From Pelagihabitans sp963710535 (GTDB lineage Bacteria; Bacteroidota; Bacteroidia; Flavobacteriales; Flavobacteriaceae), in assembly GCA_963710535.1 (NCBI GenBank), contig CAVQAW010000003.1, positions 248,001 to 312,000 on the forward strand: a DNA stretch of 64,000 nucleotides, in the 5' to 3' direction. The translations under genes and the position numbers were made by a program. The notes under the pieces are model-generated. The model was not told the origin of the DNA. It searched no databases and saw only the letters and a program-made list of their open reading frames with translations. Below are positions 25,601 through 33,665 of this stretch, in pieces. Numbering within the stretch: position 1 is the first letter of the stretch; every line of letters starts with the position of its first letter.

Positions 25601-27064
25601 GTTTTCATCATTGCAATCCAAACTTCCATCGAACAATTGTTCCTTCAATACTCCGGAAACCTTCACGTTTTGATAAACGTAATCATTGAAATCGACGGTG
25701 TAGACTTCCCCGATGACCTCTGTATTGAGGCTCTTTTGAACAAAACCTTTTCCCTCGACATTGAAGTCCAAGGTCGTTAGGCCCAATCGTTTGTTGTCGA
25801 CAAATTTGCCGAGGTCAAAATCTATCAAAGAAACGAACCCCTTATACTGGGCATTGTCGATATTATCAAAATTGGTCAATTCCAAATCGGCATAACTGCT
25901 GCCTATAATGGTATTGATGTTCACCTTTGCCTTTACCGAGGTTTCCCCTACCTCGGCTTCCCCCCGAATGGTAAATTGTCCCAATTTGGAGAAGGTGGAA
26001 GGAAGGGATTTACCCAGTATATTCGGCATCAGGGAGCGAAGTTCATAATAACTTGAAGTCACGTTCCTCATATTGGTCTCCATGAAGAAGGCTTCGTTTT
26101 TCGAAAACAAATTTTTAAAATTGAAATCTCCCCGAACACCCGTGTTATCGGATTGCAGGAAAAGGTCTTCGACGTTCAAATCGTTCAAAACGCCATTCAA
26201 TTTGGCCGAAAAAGCCACTTCCTTACCTTTCCCAAATTGATCGTACATACGGTTGATCTCATCAAAGGCTAAAATGGTTTCATTAAATTCCGCATCGATA
26301 TTGACCCTATTTAAAAAATCGGCAAAATCCTTTCTATCGTAGTTAAAAACTATATTGCCATGCACCTGGGAAGCGGGGGTCTTTATGGTAAGGGAATCGA
26401 AGCGCATCTGTTGTTTCGTATACTTGAAATCGGTCTTAAAATCTTCCACGATGATGCCACGATTGCTATCGAAAGCCAAAAATTCGATGCGTGAAGTGAC
26501 CTCAGGGCCCAATATCATAAAATTGGGCGCTTCTATGTTCAAGTTTTCAAAATCCAAGACTTTGGGCTTTTCCAAATGATCATCGATCAGGTTAAATTTT
26601 CCATCCTTGATATTGATTCGGGAGGAAGTGAACAGGAAGGGCGGCGTACCGGGAGCCCTTGGTTTACCATCATCCAATTTATCTATAAAAATCTCGAGGT
26701 TCGACACCGTGGTATCGCGGTAGGTATGCATGTTAAAAATGAGCTCATCAACATCGATGTCCCCAAATTCCAGATTGCCCTCGATCAGGTTGCTAACGCT
26801 CATGATCGAGGTTGAGAGCTGCCTGATATAGAACAGGGTGTCTTTTTGATAATCCTCCACATAGACCCCTTTCAATGAGGTATCCCAAGAGATCAGTGAA
26901 ACCCTTAATCCATCGATATTGATATGGGTACCGAATTCTTTGTTGATCGAGTTGGTCGCATATTTGGCCAACCTCGTTTGTACAAAAGGCAAAGACAGCA
27001 CCAAGGTGCCCAAGACACAAATGAGCAAGAACACCAAAAGTGTTCTGATCAGAATTTTTTTCAA
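22610..27064 (-). CDS. tamB: TamB-like translocation/assembly module protein (DUF490)
   Basis: A 1484-residue protein. It begins with a TTG codon (an in-frame stop lies seven codons upstream and no ATG lies between), then a single signal-anchor helix (residues 1-28) with PFVQTRLAKYATNSI right after it, the AsmA/TamB-type start. The long middle consists of repetitive beta-strand sequence (Asn/Asp/Phe-rich), expected to form a hydrophobic groove spanning the periplasm. The C-terminal ~350 residues are the DUF490 domain (IQFDIEFPGTNSIVQSELEY, then VTGNLLQSASG and SRESEIQ). TamB-like proteins move phospholipids and help outer-membrane protein assembly with a BamA-family partner, not seen nearby. 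It is divergent from tsaD. Confidence 0.9.
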   Translation of the reverse strand: MKKILIRTLLVFLLICVLGTLVLSLPFVQTRLAKYATNSINKEFGTHINIDGLRVSLISWDTSLKGVYVEDYQKDTLFYIRQLSTSIMSVSNLIEGNLEFGDIDVDELIFNMHTYRDTTVSNLEIFIDKLDDGKPRAPGTPPFLFTSSRINIKDGKFNLIDDHLEKPKVLDFENLNIEAPNFMILGPEVTSRIEFLAFDSNRGIIVEDFKTDFKYTKQQMRFDSLTIKTPASQVHGNIVFNYDRKDFADFLNRVNIDAEFNETILAFDEINRMYDQFGKGKEVAFSAKLNGVLNDLNVEDLFLQSDNTGVRGDFNFKNLFSKNEAFFMETNMRNVTSSYYELRSLMPNILGKSLPSTFSKLGQFTIRGEAEVGETSVKAKVNINTIIGSSYADLELTNFDNIDNAQYKGFVSLIDFDLGKFVDNKRLGLTTLDFNVEGKGFVQKSLNTEVIGEVYTVDFNDYVYQNVKVSGVLKEQLFDGSLDCNDENLKFSFKGLADFSAERNNFNFVASVDYADLRKLNFIKDSVSVFKGNVNMNVTGNTLDNIVGDINFTKTNYQNINDVYYFDDFKVSSTFENDSLRVIDINSPDIITGYLRGNFKVKELGKLMQNSLGSIYTNYRPFKISDGQTLAFNFKIYNKIVGVFFPEIKFDPNTFIKGNIIADEGDFKLNFKSPSIEAYGTKADEIDIKIDNKNPLFNTFVSVGDLTNPYYDVKDFNIINTTLKDTLFFRAEFRGGKGFNDTYNLNFYHTFNQDNKSVIGLKTSEVNFKGNTWVLNKEGNNQNKVIINRTLDSVDIQEIVMNNSIQEQIKLRGQFADSTYKDLQLEFKIVSLDKITPYIEGLELKGEVNGTLNVLQKDDIYLPSSNLGITDFSVNDFRLGDLTIGIVGNRDLTDFVVNSQITDKGLEKLGIVGNISNKSEMPTADLLVNFNNFDLEPFSPLGEGVISNIRGDLNGNARIRGNIDNPEFSGILTLDNAGLAIPYLNVDYSFAPNSRVNLVNQTFDFDRIAITDIAENTKATLDGTITHSFFTDWTLDLNVDTNNDRLLILNTPFEEEVLYYGTGFLRGSGRIFGPTKALNIQVNGSTAAGTSLKIPLSDVTSVGDYSFIKFMDKRNVTTFEKERVLDEVQGLELTFDLDITPDAEVQIVTDTKTGSTLKGTGVGILLIEINTTGKFRMFGDFVVVTGEYNYKFGGVINKTFIVKPGGTVNWDGEPLKALLDMEAVYSLYANPAPLLDNQSYTKRIPTNVVIKLTEELESPNIQFDIEFPGTNSIVQSELEYRLQDPTIEEKNAIFLLAQGSFVNEQSGINQQAVTGNLLQSASGLLNQVLSGDNDKFNLGLSYEQGNNVAQIQTENRLGVTVSTQISDRVLFNGRVGVPVGGASETVVAGDFEIQLLLNDEGTLSAKFFSRESEIQEFLAERIGSTQGVGLSYEVDFNNFKELLRKIMGESKQSKETAPESYTVPSTVMGRDTLIRIFPKTKGLR

Positions 27065-27067
27065 TTT

Positions 27068-27095
27068 TTTGATAGGGCCTTATGTTTTACCTTTG
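27068..27095 (+). promoter_or_regulatory. Promoter of tsaD (TTTG - 16 bp - TACCTTTG)
   Basis: TTTG at 27068-27071 and TACCTTTG at 27088-27095 match the Bacteroidota -33/-7 elements with a 16-bp spacer. Transcription would begin near 27102, leaving an ~18-base leader before the GTG at 27121 and ruling out the ATG at 27082 as a start on this transcript. Confidence 0.65.
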
Positions 27096-27120
27096 CACAC
27101 CAATTTTTATTCCAAACATC

Positions 27121-28143
27121 GTGGAACAGCAAAAAATATATATCCTTGCCATAGAATCATCTTGTGACGACACCTCTGCCGCAGTTTTATGCAACGGAAA
27201 GGTACTGAGCAATGTGGTCGCCACTCAAAAAATACATGAAGAATACGGTGGTGTCGTTCCCGAATTGGCCTCAAGGGCCCATCAGCAAAACATTGTTCCC
27301 GTAGTTCACCAAGCATTAGCTACCGCAAATATCGACAAAAAACTAGTATCCGCCATAGCTTTTACAAGAGGTCCCGGCCTTATGGGCTCGCTCTTGGTCG
27401 GAACCTCATTTGCAAAATCTTTGGCAATGGGTCTCAAGGTGCCGCTTATCGAAGTGAACCATATGCAGGCGCATATTTTGGCCCACTTTATTGAAGATGG
27501 CGACAAATCGAAACCAAGGTTTCCTTTTTTGGCCTTGACCATCAGCGGTGGTCATACCCAAATCGTTAAAGTGAAGGATTATTTTGATATGGAAATCCTG
27601 GGAGAGACACTGGATGATGCGGTGGGAGAGGCATTTGATAAAAGTGCCAAATTGCTCGGTCTTCCTTATCCAGGAGGACCCTTTTTAGACAGATTTGCAC
27701 AACAGGGCAACCCGGATGCCTTCCAATTTCCGGAACCGAATGTAGACGGTTTGAATTTTAGTTTCAGTGGCTTGAAGACCAGTATCCTTTATTTTATTCA
27801 AAAACAATCGAAAAGCGACCCTGACTTTATCAAAGCGCACATCAATGATATCTGTGCCTCCATCCAAAAGCGCATTATCAGTATTTTGATGAATAAGCTG
27901 GAAATGGCTGCAGAACAGACCGGCATCAAAGAAATAGCCATTGGAGGTGGGGTTTCGGCCAATTCAGGTATTCGTGCGGCACTCAAGCAAATGGAGGAGT
28001 CCCATGGCTGGCGCACCTATATCCCTAAATTTGAGTACTGTACCGATAACGGAGCGATGATTGGCATTGTTGGCCATCTTAAATACCTGAAGGGTGATTT
28101 TTCAAAGGCGACCATAGGGGTAAAAGCCCGGTATCGGTTCTAA
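27121..28143 (+). CDS. tsaD: TsaD, tRNA N6-threonylcarbamoyladenosine transferase subunit
   Basis: Start placed at GTG 27121, giving 340 residues, the usual family length, with VEQQKIYILAIESSCDDTSA at the N-terminus. The upstream ATG at 27082 lies inside the promoter. ILAIESSCDDT is the ASKHA phosphate motif, NHMQAHILAH the metal-binding HxxxH of Kae1/TsaD, and SFSGLKT, GGGVSAN and CTDNGAMIG follow as expected. With TsaB, TsaC and TsaE it transfers threonylcarbamoyl to A37 of ANN-reading tRNAs, an essential modification. It is divergent from tamB, a neighbourhood common in Bacteroidota. Confidence 0.95.
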   Translation: MEQQKIYILAIESSCDDTSAAVLCNGKVLSNVVATQKIHEEYGGVVPELASRAHQQNIVPVVHQALATANIDKKLVSAIAFTRGPGLMGSLLVGTSFAKSLAMGLKVPLIEVNHMQAHILAHFIEDGDKSKPRFPFLALTISGGHTQIVKVKDYFDMEILGETLDDAVGEAFDKSAKLLGLPYPGGPFLDRFAQQGNPDAFQFPEPNVDGLNFSFSGLKTSILYFIQKQSKSDPDFIKAHINDICASIQKRIISILMNKLEMAAEQTGIKEIAIGGGVSANSGIRAALKQMEESHGWRTYIPKFEYCTDNGAMIGIVGHLKYLKGDFSKATIGVKARYRF

Positions 28144-28167
28144 TCTTTGGGACGACATAAAATTTTG

Positions 28168-28189
28168 TTCAAAAATCCGTATTTTTGAA
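28168..28189. repeat. Perfect inverted repeat upstream of the methyltransferase gene
   Basis: TTCAAAAAT-CCGT-ATTTTTGAA: 9-bp arms with a 4-base centre, 25 bp after the tsaD stop codon. Its right arm contains TATTTTTG (28180-28187), which also matches TAnnTTTG. It could be a weak tsaD 3' hairpin or an operator at the promoter of the next gene, 84 bp away. Confidence 0.4.
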
Positions 28190-28272
28190 TGGGGTGGCTT
28201 GGGCGCAGTAGGAATACTTTAAAAAATCTATAGCGCCAAGGAATCTCTCCTAACCAATTCCAATCGTCACGC

Positions 28273-29013
28273 ATGAGCGATCAGACGCAAAACCCAAATA
28301 AGGAATTTTATACCAAATATATGCTGCACAGTACTGTTTATAGACAGGGTGTGTGGCCAGAGGAAGAAGCCGTTCTTAGAAAATATCTGAAAACGCCTTC
28401 CAAAAAGGTTGTTGAAGCCGGTGCCGGCGGTGGTCGGCTTACTTTTTTTATTGAAAGTCTGGGCTTTAGTCAAATATTTGGTTTTGATATTGTCCCCGAA
28501 ATGGTGGCTTTGGCCCAGGGAGAAGCAATAAAAAGAAACTCCAGTATAAAGTTTGAAGTAGGGGATGCTGCCGACCTCAAGATTTTTGACTCCAATTCCT
28601 TTGATTATTTGGTTTACATGCAACAGGTGCTCTGTTTTGTGCCCAGGCCCCTTTTCAGCGCTTCTTTATCGGAAGCATACCGCATCGCCAAAAAAGACGC
28701 TATCGTCATTTTTTCATTTTTGGACTATGACAGTCGCCTTTACAACCCATTATTGAGTACCATCACGAACACAATCAGAAAAATACGGGGGGAAGACCGC
28801 TCGAAATACCATTTGCCCTGGCTCAAACTGAACGATAACCAAATCAATTGGAGTTTGTTCAAAAAAGGTGCGCCAAGTGTATATTGGGTCAAAAAGGATC
28901 AAATTTTAAGCCAACTCAAGCAAGTTGGCTTCGAGATATTGGAGGTGAATCATGGAAATAAGATACATCCAAAAGGAAATAAAGGGGCATTGTATATCGT
29001 CTGTCGAAAATAA
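28273..29013 (+). CDS. Class I SAM-dependent methyltransferase
   Basis: A 246-residue cytoplasmic methyltransferase. VVEAGAGGGRLTFFIE is SAM motif I, FGFDIVPEMVALA motif II with the ribose-binding Asp, VGDAADLKIFDSNSFD motif III and YMQQVLCFVPRP motif IV. The substrate-recognition C-terminal half (from ~150) has no recognised signature, so substrate is open; small-molecule methyltransferases of this type are numerous. It starts a short plus-strand run with the TfoX-like gene (10 bp after) and rsmE. The frame's downstream neighbour could also start inside its 3' end, but that start is rejected. Confidence 0.82.
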   Translation: MSDQTQNPNKEFYTKYMLHSTVYRQGVWPEEEAVLRKYLKTPSKKVVEAGAGGGRLTFFIESLGFSQIFGFDIVPEMVALAQGEAIKRNSSIKFEVGDAADLKIFDSNSFDYLVYMQQVLCFVPRPLFSASLSEAYRIAKKDAIVIFSFLDYDSRLYNPLLSTITNTIRKIRGEDRSKYHLPWLKLNDNQINWSLFKKGAPSVYWVKKDQILSQLKQVGFEILEVNHGNKIHPKGNKGALYIVCRK

Positions 29014-29023
29014 CAACCCAAAA

Positions 29024-29377
29024 ATGGCTTTCGATACCGAATTGGAAAATAAAATATTAAAGGCCATCATGAAGCTCCCGGAGGCACTGGCCAAGGATTT
29101 TACAGAAAAACGCATGTTTGGGGGAATTGCATTTCTTTATCAGGGAAAAATGACGGTAGGCATCGTAAAGGAGGATTTGATGGTTCGTGTAATCGGTGCT
29201 AAAATGAAAGCAGTATTGGCATCGGAGCATGTGAGGCCCATGGATTTCACCAATCGCCCGATGAAGGAATTTGTTTTTGTTTCCCCTGAGGCTTTCAACA
29301 CCGAGAAACAACTTGAATCTTGGTTACAGCTTGGCCTGGAACACGCATTGCTGGCCCTGGATCGTATCAACAAATAA
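29024..29377 (+). CDS. TfoX/Sxy N-terminal domain protein
   Basis: Start at ATG 29024 (MAFDTELENKI), 10 bp after the preceding stop, giving 117 residues; a start 24 codons earlier would overlap the methyltransferase. KRMFGGIAFLYQGKMTVGIV is the clear TfoX N-terminal motif (RxMFGG..ff..gkmf), and MKEFVFVSPEAF with a final helical segment completes the domain. In gamma-proteobacteria TfoX regulates competence, but stand-alone N-terminal-domain proteins are widespread and have no settled role. No competence genes are near. It lies between a methyltransferase and rsmE and is probably co-transcribed with both. Confidence 0.85.
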   Translation: MAFDTELENKILKAIMKLPEALAKDFTEKRMFGGIAFLYQGKMTVGIVKEDLMVRVIGAKMKAVLASEHVRPMDFTNRPMKEFVFVSPEAFNTEKQLESWLQLGLEHALLALDRINK

Positions 29378-29387
29378 AGCGTGTAAA

Positions 29388-30098
29388 ATGCAATTCTTCC
29401 ATAATCCAAGCCTAGAGACTTCCAGTAAACATTTTAGTTTCGAGGCTGATGAAAGCAGACACATTCTAAAGGTACTTCGACGCCAAGTAGGTGACGTTTT
29501 GCACATAACCAATGGCAGAGGCGAGCTGTTCCATGCCAAAATCATGGGCGTACATGGAAAAAAATGTATTGGGGATATCATTAGGTCTGAAAAATCATTG
29601 CCCAAGAACTATCGACTGCACTTGGCAGTGGCTCCAACCAAAATGAACGACAGATTCGAATGGTTTCTGGAAAAGGCAACTGAGATTGGAATCGATGAAA
29701 TTACACCCATTATTTGCGAACGTTCCGAACGAAAAACCATTAAATCGGAACGGCTCGAAAAAGTATTGCAAGCGGCGATGAAGCAAAGCCTTCAAACCTA
29801 TTTGCCCTTGCTCAATGAGCCTATCACATTGGAGGCTTTTTTGCAAAGGCCGGAACAAGGAGTATGTTTTATTGCCCACTGTGAGGAAGTTCGGAAAACC
29901 GATTTGTTTCAAGAATTGGTTCCCAAATCGGAAGTGACCGTTCTCATCGGTCCGGAAGGGGATTTTAGCCCCCGTGAAATCGCCCAGGCACTGCAAAAGG
30001 GTTATAGGCCCGTATCCTTGGGAAAAAATCGACTTCGTACCGAAACGGCAGCCATTGTGGCCTGTACCGTTGTGGCCATGGCAAACAACAACACATAA
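29388..30098 (+). CDS. rsmE: RsmE, 16S rRNA (uracil1498-N3)-methyltransferase
   Basis: Start at ATG 29388 (MQFFHNPSLE), 10 bp after the TfoX-like gene; the longer frame is an overlap artefact. The 236-residue protein is of family length. An N-terminal PUA-like RNA-binding part (ESRHILKVLRRQVGD, TNGRGELFHAKI) is followed by the SPOUT knot domain: PTKMNDRFEWFLEKATEIGI, CERSERK, LIGPEGDFSPREI and SLGKNRLRTETAAI. These form the SAM-binding trefoil knot. It methylates N3 of U1498 in 16S rRNA of the assembled 30S subunit. The next gene, a DUF4159 protein, begins about 90 bp later. Confidence 0.94.
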   Translation: MQFFHNPSLETSSKHFSFEADESRHILKVLRRQVGDVLHITNGRGELFHAKIMGVHGKKCIGDIIRSEKSLPKNYRLHLAVAPTKMNDRFEWFLEKATEIGIDEITPIICERSERKTIKSERLEKVLQAAMKQSLQTYLPLLNEPITLEAFLQRPEQGVCFIAHCEEVRKTDLFQELVPKSEVTVLIGPEGDFSPREIAQALQKGYRPVSLGKNRLRTETAAIVACTVVAMANNNT

Positions 30099-30190
30099 TA
30101 TTTTCGATTTAGGCCGCATTTATTGGAATCAAAACTTCTGCCCTGGATGGCGCACATTTGGCGGTGATATTCATTACTTTTGGGGGTCAT

Positions 30191-30862
30191 ATGAATTTTA
30201 ATCGGTGCCCTATGAAACTTCTTATGGTAGTATGCTTGTTTTTTGTAATGTCCTTCCCGAGGGTCGCTCTGTCCCAGGAGGTCGCCATCCTCAAATACAA
30301 CGGCGGTGGCGATTGGTACGCCAATCCTACCGCCATGCCCAATCTCATTCGATTCTGCAATCAAAATATCGGTACGATTCTGGAGGAACGCACCGAGCAG
30401 GTAACCGTTGGGAGCAATGCTATATTCCAATACCCCTTTTTACACATGACGGGACATGGCAATGTTTTTTTTACGCCCGAGGAAGCCATCAATCTACGTA
30501 CCTACCTCCTGTCAGGCGGTTTTTTGCATATCGACGATAATTATGGCATGGAGCCCTATTTGAGAAAGGAATTGGCCAAGGTATTTCCCGATAAGCAACT
30601 GGAAGAACTGGGGGCAGACCATCCGATCTTCAAGCAGGAATATCAGTTTCCCGAGGGCCTTCCCAAAATACATGAACACGACGGAAAAAGACCCCAGGCT
30701 TTCGGTATCGTTGAGAACAATAGACTCGTACTCCTATTTACCTACGAATGCGATTTGGGGGACGGTTGGGAAGACCCAACGGTGCATAACGATCCACCCG
30801 AAGTACGGGAAAAGGCATTAAAGATGGGCGCTAACATTATTTCCTATGTTTTTAAAAATTAA
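30191..30862 (+). CDS. DUF4159 domain-containing exported protein
   Basis: About 223 residues from ATG 30191 (preceded by a G-rich stretch); ATG 30212 is a second good choice (MKLLMVVCLFFVMSF). Either gives a signal peptide ending near VALSQ. The mature part is one DUF4159 domain, a glutamine-amidotransferase-like fold without the usual Cys nucleophile: KYNGGGDWYANPTAMPNLI, FLHMTGHGNVFFTPEEA, GGFLHIDDNYGM and YECDLGDGWED. DUF4159 proteins often lie near MoxR/von Willebrand membrane complexes; here the downstream neighbour is an AI-2E-family permease 12 bp away. The function is unknown; a periplasmic binding role is inferred from signal and fold only. Confidence 0.82.
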   Translation: MNFNRCPMKLLMVVCLFFVMSFPRVALSQEVAILKYNGGGDWYANPTAMPNLIRFCNQNIGTILEERTEQVTVGSNAIFQYPFLHMTGHGNVFFTPEEAINLRTYLLSGGFLHIDDNYGMEPYLRKELAKVFPDKQLEELGADHPIFKQEYQFPEGLPKIHEHDGKRPQAFGIVENNRLVLLFTYECDLGDGWEDPTVHNDPPEVREKALKMGANIISYVFKN

Positions 30863-30874
30863 AATCAAAAATAG

Positions 30875-31975
30875 ATGACGTCAAATACCATTGCACAGGG
30901 CATTCTGCGAGCCGTTGGAATTATTGTGGGTATCGCATTGCTCCTTTATTTTTTGTATAAAATCCAGTCGGTCTTGGCCTATTTGGCCATCGCCGCAGTG
31001 ATCGCATTGATTGGTCGGCCCATCGTGTTTTTTATCAGGAGGCGACTGAAATTCCCGAATACCTTGGCGGTGGTGGTGACCATGCTGTTGATGGTCGGGG
31101 TTATGTCTGGGATCATCGCCTTGTTCGTTCCCCTGATTTCACAACAGGGAAAAAACCTTTCCTTGTTGAATATCGACGCACTGCAGCAAAATTTGAGCGT
31201 GCTTTATTTGGAGTTTACCCAATACATCGGGGCTTCCCCCGCTTCGGTGAACGACATGCTGCAAAATTCTGAAGTAGGAAAGACGATTTTGGAGCGACTC
31301 GATGTCGGCTTTATACCCAACTTGCTGAACTCCTTCCTCGATGTGCTGAGCGCTACGAGCATCGGCCTGTTTTCTGTGCTTTTCATCTCGTTTTTCTTTC
31401 TAAAGGACAGTAAACTGTTCCAAAACGGATTGTTGATGTTTGTGCCCAATGATAGGGAAACCGGGACGGTAAAATCGATAGCAAAGATCAATACCCTGCT
31501 CTCGAGGTATTTCTTGGGCCTGGTGCTCCAGATTTTCATTTTGTTCGTGATCTATACCATCGTACTGTTGGTTGTAGGCATCGAAAACGCCATCGTGATC
31601 GCCTTTCTCTGCGCGCTCTTCAATATCATCCCTTACATCGGGCCCATGATCGGCGCGGTCATCATGGTAGTGCTGACCATGACCAGTAATTTAGGGGCGG
31701 ATTTCAGTGCGGTGATCTTGCCAAAATCAGGTTATGTTTTGATCGGTTTTGCCGTGGGTCAATTGGTCGATAATTTCCTTTCACAACCCTTTATTTTTTC
31801 CAATAGCGTAAAATCACACCCCTTGGAAATCTTTCTGATCATCATTATTGCGGGGCTGCTATTCGGGGTGGTGGGAATGATCATTGCGGTACCCGGATAT
31901 ACCGCCATCAAGGTGATTTTAAAGGAATTTTACTCAGAAATCAAGTTGGTTAAATCACTGACGCAAAATTTATAG
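30875..31975 (+). CDS. AI-2E family transporter (PF01594 permease)
   Basis: A 366-residue membrane protein with about eight helices: two at the N-terminus (ILRAVGIIVGIALLLYFLYK, then VLAYLAIAAVIALIGRPIVF), another near 70-90, a soluble loop (95-150), and the C-terminal bundle with LCALFNIIPYIGPMIGAVIM, the most conserved part of the family, and a final helix near 325-350. The family includes TqsA/YdiK-like exporters and Na+(Li+)/H+ antiporters, so the name AI-2 transporter is not a firm function. It lies 12 bp after the DUF4159 gene and 7 bp before a methyltransferase, so the three are probably co-transcribed. Confidence 0.87.
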   Translation: MTSNTIAQGILRAVGIIVGIALLLYFLYKIQSVLAYLAIAAVIALIGRPIVFFIRRRLKFPNTLAVVVTMLLMVGVMSGIIALFVPLISQQGKNLSLLNIDALQQNLSVLYLEFTQYIGASPASVNDMLQNSEVGKTILERLDVGFIPNLLNSFLDVLSATSIGLFSVLFISFFFLKDSKLFQNGLLMFVPNDRETGTVKSIAKINTLLSRYFLGLVLQIFILFVIYTIVLLVVGIENAIVIAFLCALFNIIPYIGPMIGAVIMVVLTMTSNLGADFSAVILPKSGYVLIGFAVGQLVDNFLSQPFIFSNSVKSHPLEIFLIIIIAGLLFGVVGMIIAVPGYTAIKVILKEFYSEIKLVKSLTQNL

Positions 31976-31982
31976 TATCACA

Positions 31983-33161
31983 TTGAATAAAGCCATATTA
32001 AATGCTGGTGTACAAAGTTTTATAAGTAAAAATTTGAATACTGACATCATGTCAGTATTGCTTCAAAAACCAATTTTTGAAGGTATTTCGAACAAGGAGC
32101 TGGCCGCACAGCTCGAGGCTCGAAAAAAGTGCGAAAAAAAACTCCCGACCTGGTACAACAGCCGGGGAATATACTTCCCGAACAAACTGAATATCGAACA
32201 GACCTCTTCAGAAATAACAGCATCCTACAAGGCGGGATTGGTGTACGGCAATTCGTTGGCCGATCTAACCGGTGGCCTGGGCGTGGACAGTTATTTTTTC
32301 AGCAAGAAAATTGCATCGGTAACCCATGTGGAAAATGATCATGAACTATCGGAAATAGCCGCCCATAATTTTCAGGTTTTGGGCAGAAACAACATTCACT
32401 CTGTATACGGAAACTTTGTTGGCTTCCTTCAAAATACCGAACAGCATTTTTCTTGGTTATATCTGGATCCTTCCAGAAGAAATGACCATAAGGGCAAAGT
32501 TTTTCGGCTAGCCGATTGTTCACCAAATGTCTTGGAACATCTCGTGCTGCTATTCTCCAAAACGGATAATATATTGCTCAAGACCTCACCCTTGTTAGAC
32601 CTTAAAGCTGGCATGGGCGAAATGAAGTTTGTAAAAGAGATTCATGTTGTGGCAGTGTCCAACGAAGTTAAAGAAGTGTTGTGGTGCTTGGAAAAAGAAT
32701 TTCAAGGCGAAGCAAGCATCAAAACCGTAAACATTGGCATGGCCAAAGACGAGACTTTCGAATTTGACATGGAAGGGGAGCAGCAAGTCAGCGTAGTCTA
32801 TAGTCTTCCCCTCTCCTATCTGTACGAACCAAATGCCGCCATCATGAAATCGGGCGGATTCAAAAGCATCGGCAATCGATACCTCCTCAAAAAATTGCAT
32901 CCGAACACACACCTATATACCAATGCGCAACAGGTCGATTTTCCTGGTCGCGTCTTCAGGGTCATAAAAGCGATTCCCTTTCGAAAAAACGAGATGAAAA
33001 TCTTTGCCAATACACAGGCGAACGTGGCGACGCGAAACTTTCCGGAAACGGTGGCCGCCATCAGAAAAAAATACCGCATCAAGGACGGGGGGGATACCTA
33101 TCTGTTTTTTATTCGATCGATTTCAGAAAAACCCTTGGTCCTGATCTGCCACAAGGTCTGA
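31983..33161 (+). CDS. Class I SAM methyltransferase with THUMP-like C-terminal domain
   Basis: A 392-residue protein that starts with TTG (LNKAILNAGVQSFISKNL), matching the normal start of Bacteroidota homologues; the first ATG would remove 22 conserved residues. ARKKCEKKLPTWY is a family marker near residue 46. The SAM site is DLTGGLGVDSYFF, and YLDPSRRND is the motif IV region. A C-terminal THUMP-like domain starts near residue 290. The sequence resembles RNA/DNA-base methyltransferases, but the target is not known. It is 7 bp downstream of the permease gene and is the last gene before the polysaccharide-utilisation locus. Confidence 0.85.
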   Translation: MNKAILNAGVQSFISKNLNTDIMSVLLQKPIFEGISNKELAAQLEARKKCEKKLPTWYNSRGIYFPNKLNIEQTSSEITASYKAGLVYGNSLADLTGGLGVDSYFFSKKIASVTHVENDHELSEIAAHNFQVLGRNNIHSVYGNFVGFLQNTEQHFSWLYLDPSRRNDHKGKVFRLADCSPNVLEHLVLLFSKTDNILLKTSPLLDLKAGMGEMKFVKEIHVVAVSNEVKEVLWCLEKEFQGEASIKTVNIGMAKDETFEFDMEGEQQVSVVYSLPLSYLYEPNAAIMKSGGFKSIGNRYLLKKLHPNTHLYTNAQQVDFPGRVFRVIKAIPFRKNEMKIFANTQANVATRNFPETVAAIRKKYRIKDGGDTYLFFIRSISEKPLVLICHKV

Positions 33162-33665
33162 TGACTTCATCTCTTGGCCATGATTTCAAAATTGACGAAA
33201 GCGCCTCTTGAAAGCCATTCCGGCAATAGTGGCAAGCTATGTTCACGAATATGTTTTAAGCGGTATAATTTAAGGTTCCATTTGGTATTTTTTAACGTTA
33301 ACAAATACCAAAAATCGAATTAAATACAATACCATAGTCTTTGATTTTATTCCTCCCCGCCTGTTGAAAATTGATAACATTTTTGGTTTTCATTGTGATT
33401 AACTTTGATTTCGAATTCCTCAATCTGAACAGGTTTTTTTTTGATATCCCTAAATAATACGGGGGTTACAGGCCATATTCCCAAAATATTAAGGAATGAA
33501 CCGTTATTTTAAGAAAGAAATTTTTATAGATGAACTACAGCTATATCATAATATTTTGCTATTATTATCCCAAATTTGGTTTTTGTTAACATATTGGTCC
33601 AAACCAGAATCGTTGAAAAAACTATCTAAATCAAGAATAATTTAAACTAACAAACATCAAGGATT
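33162..33665. other. SusC upstream region and long leader
   Basis: About 500 AT-rich bases before susC with no gene on either strand. TAACTTTG at 33400-33407 matches TAnnTTTG, but the nearest TTG is only 14 bp upstream (33383-33385), so the assignment is weak. If used, the transcript would have a leader of about 250 bases, a length common for SusC genes controlled by leader RNAs or small RNAs. No stable hairpin was found by eye. Confidence 0.4.

Noticed and set aside
29271..29387. Upstream extension of rsmE into the TfoX-like gene
   Set aside because: The extra 39 residues are the TfoX-like gene in another frame; family alignment starts at MQFFHNPSLE.
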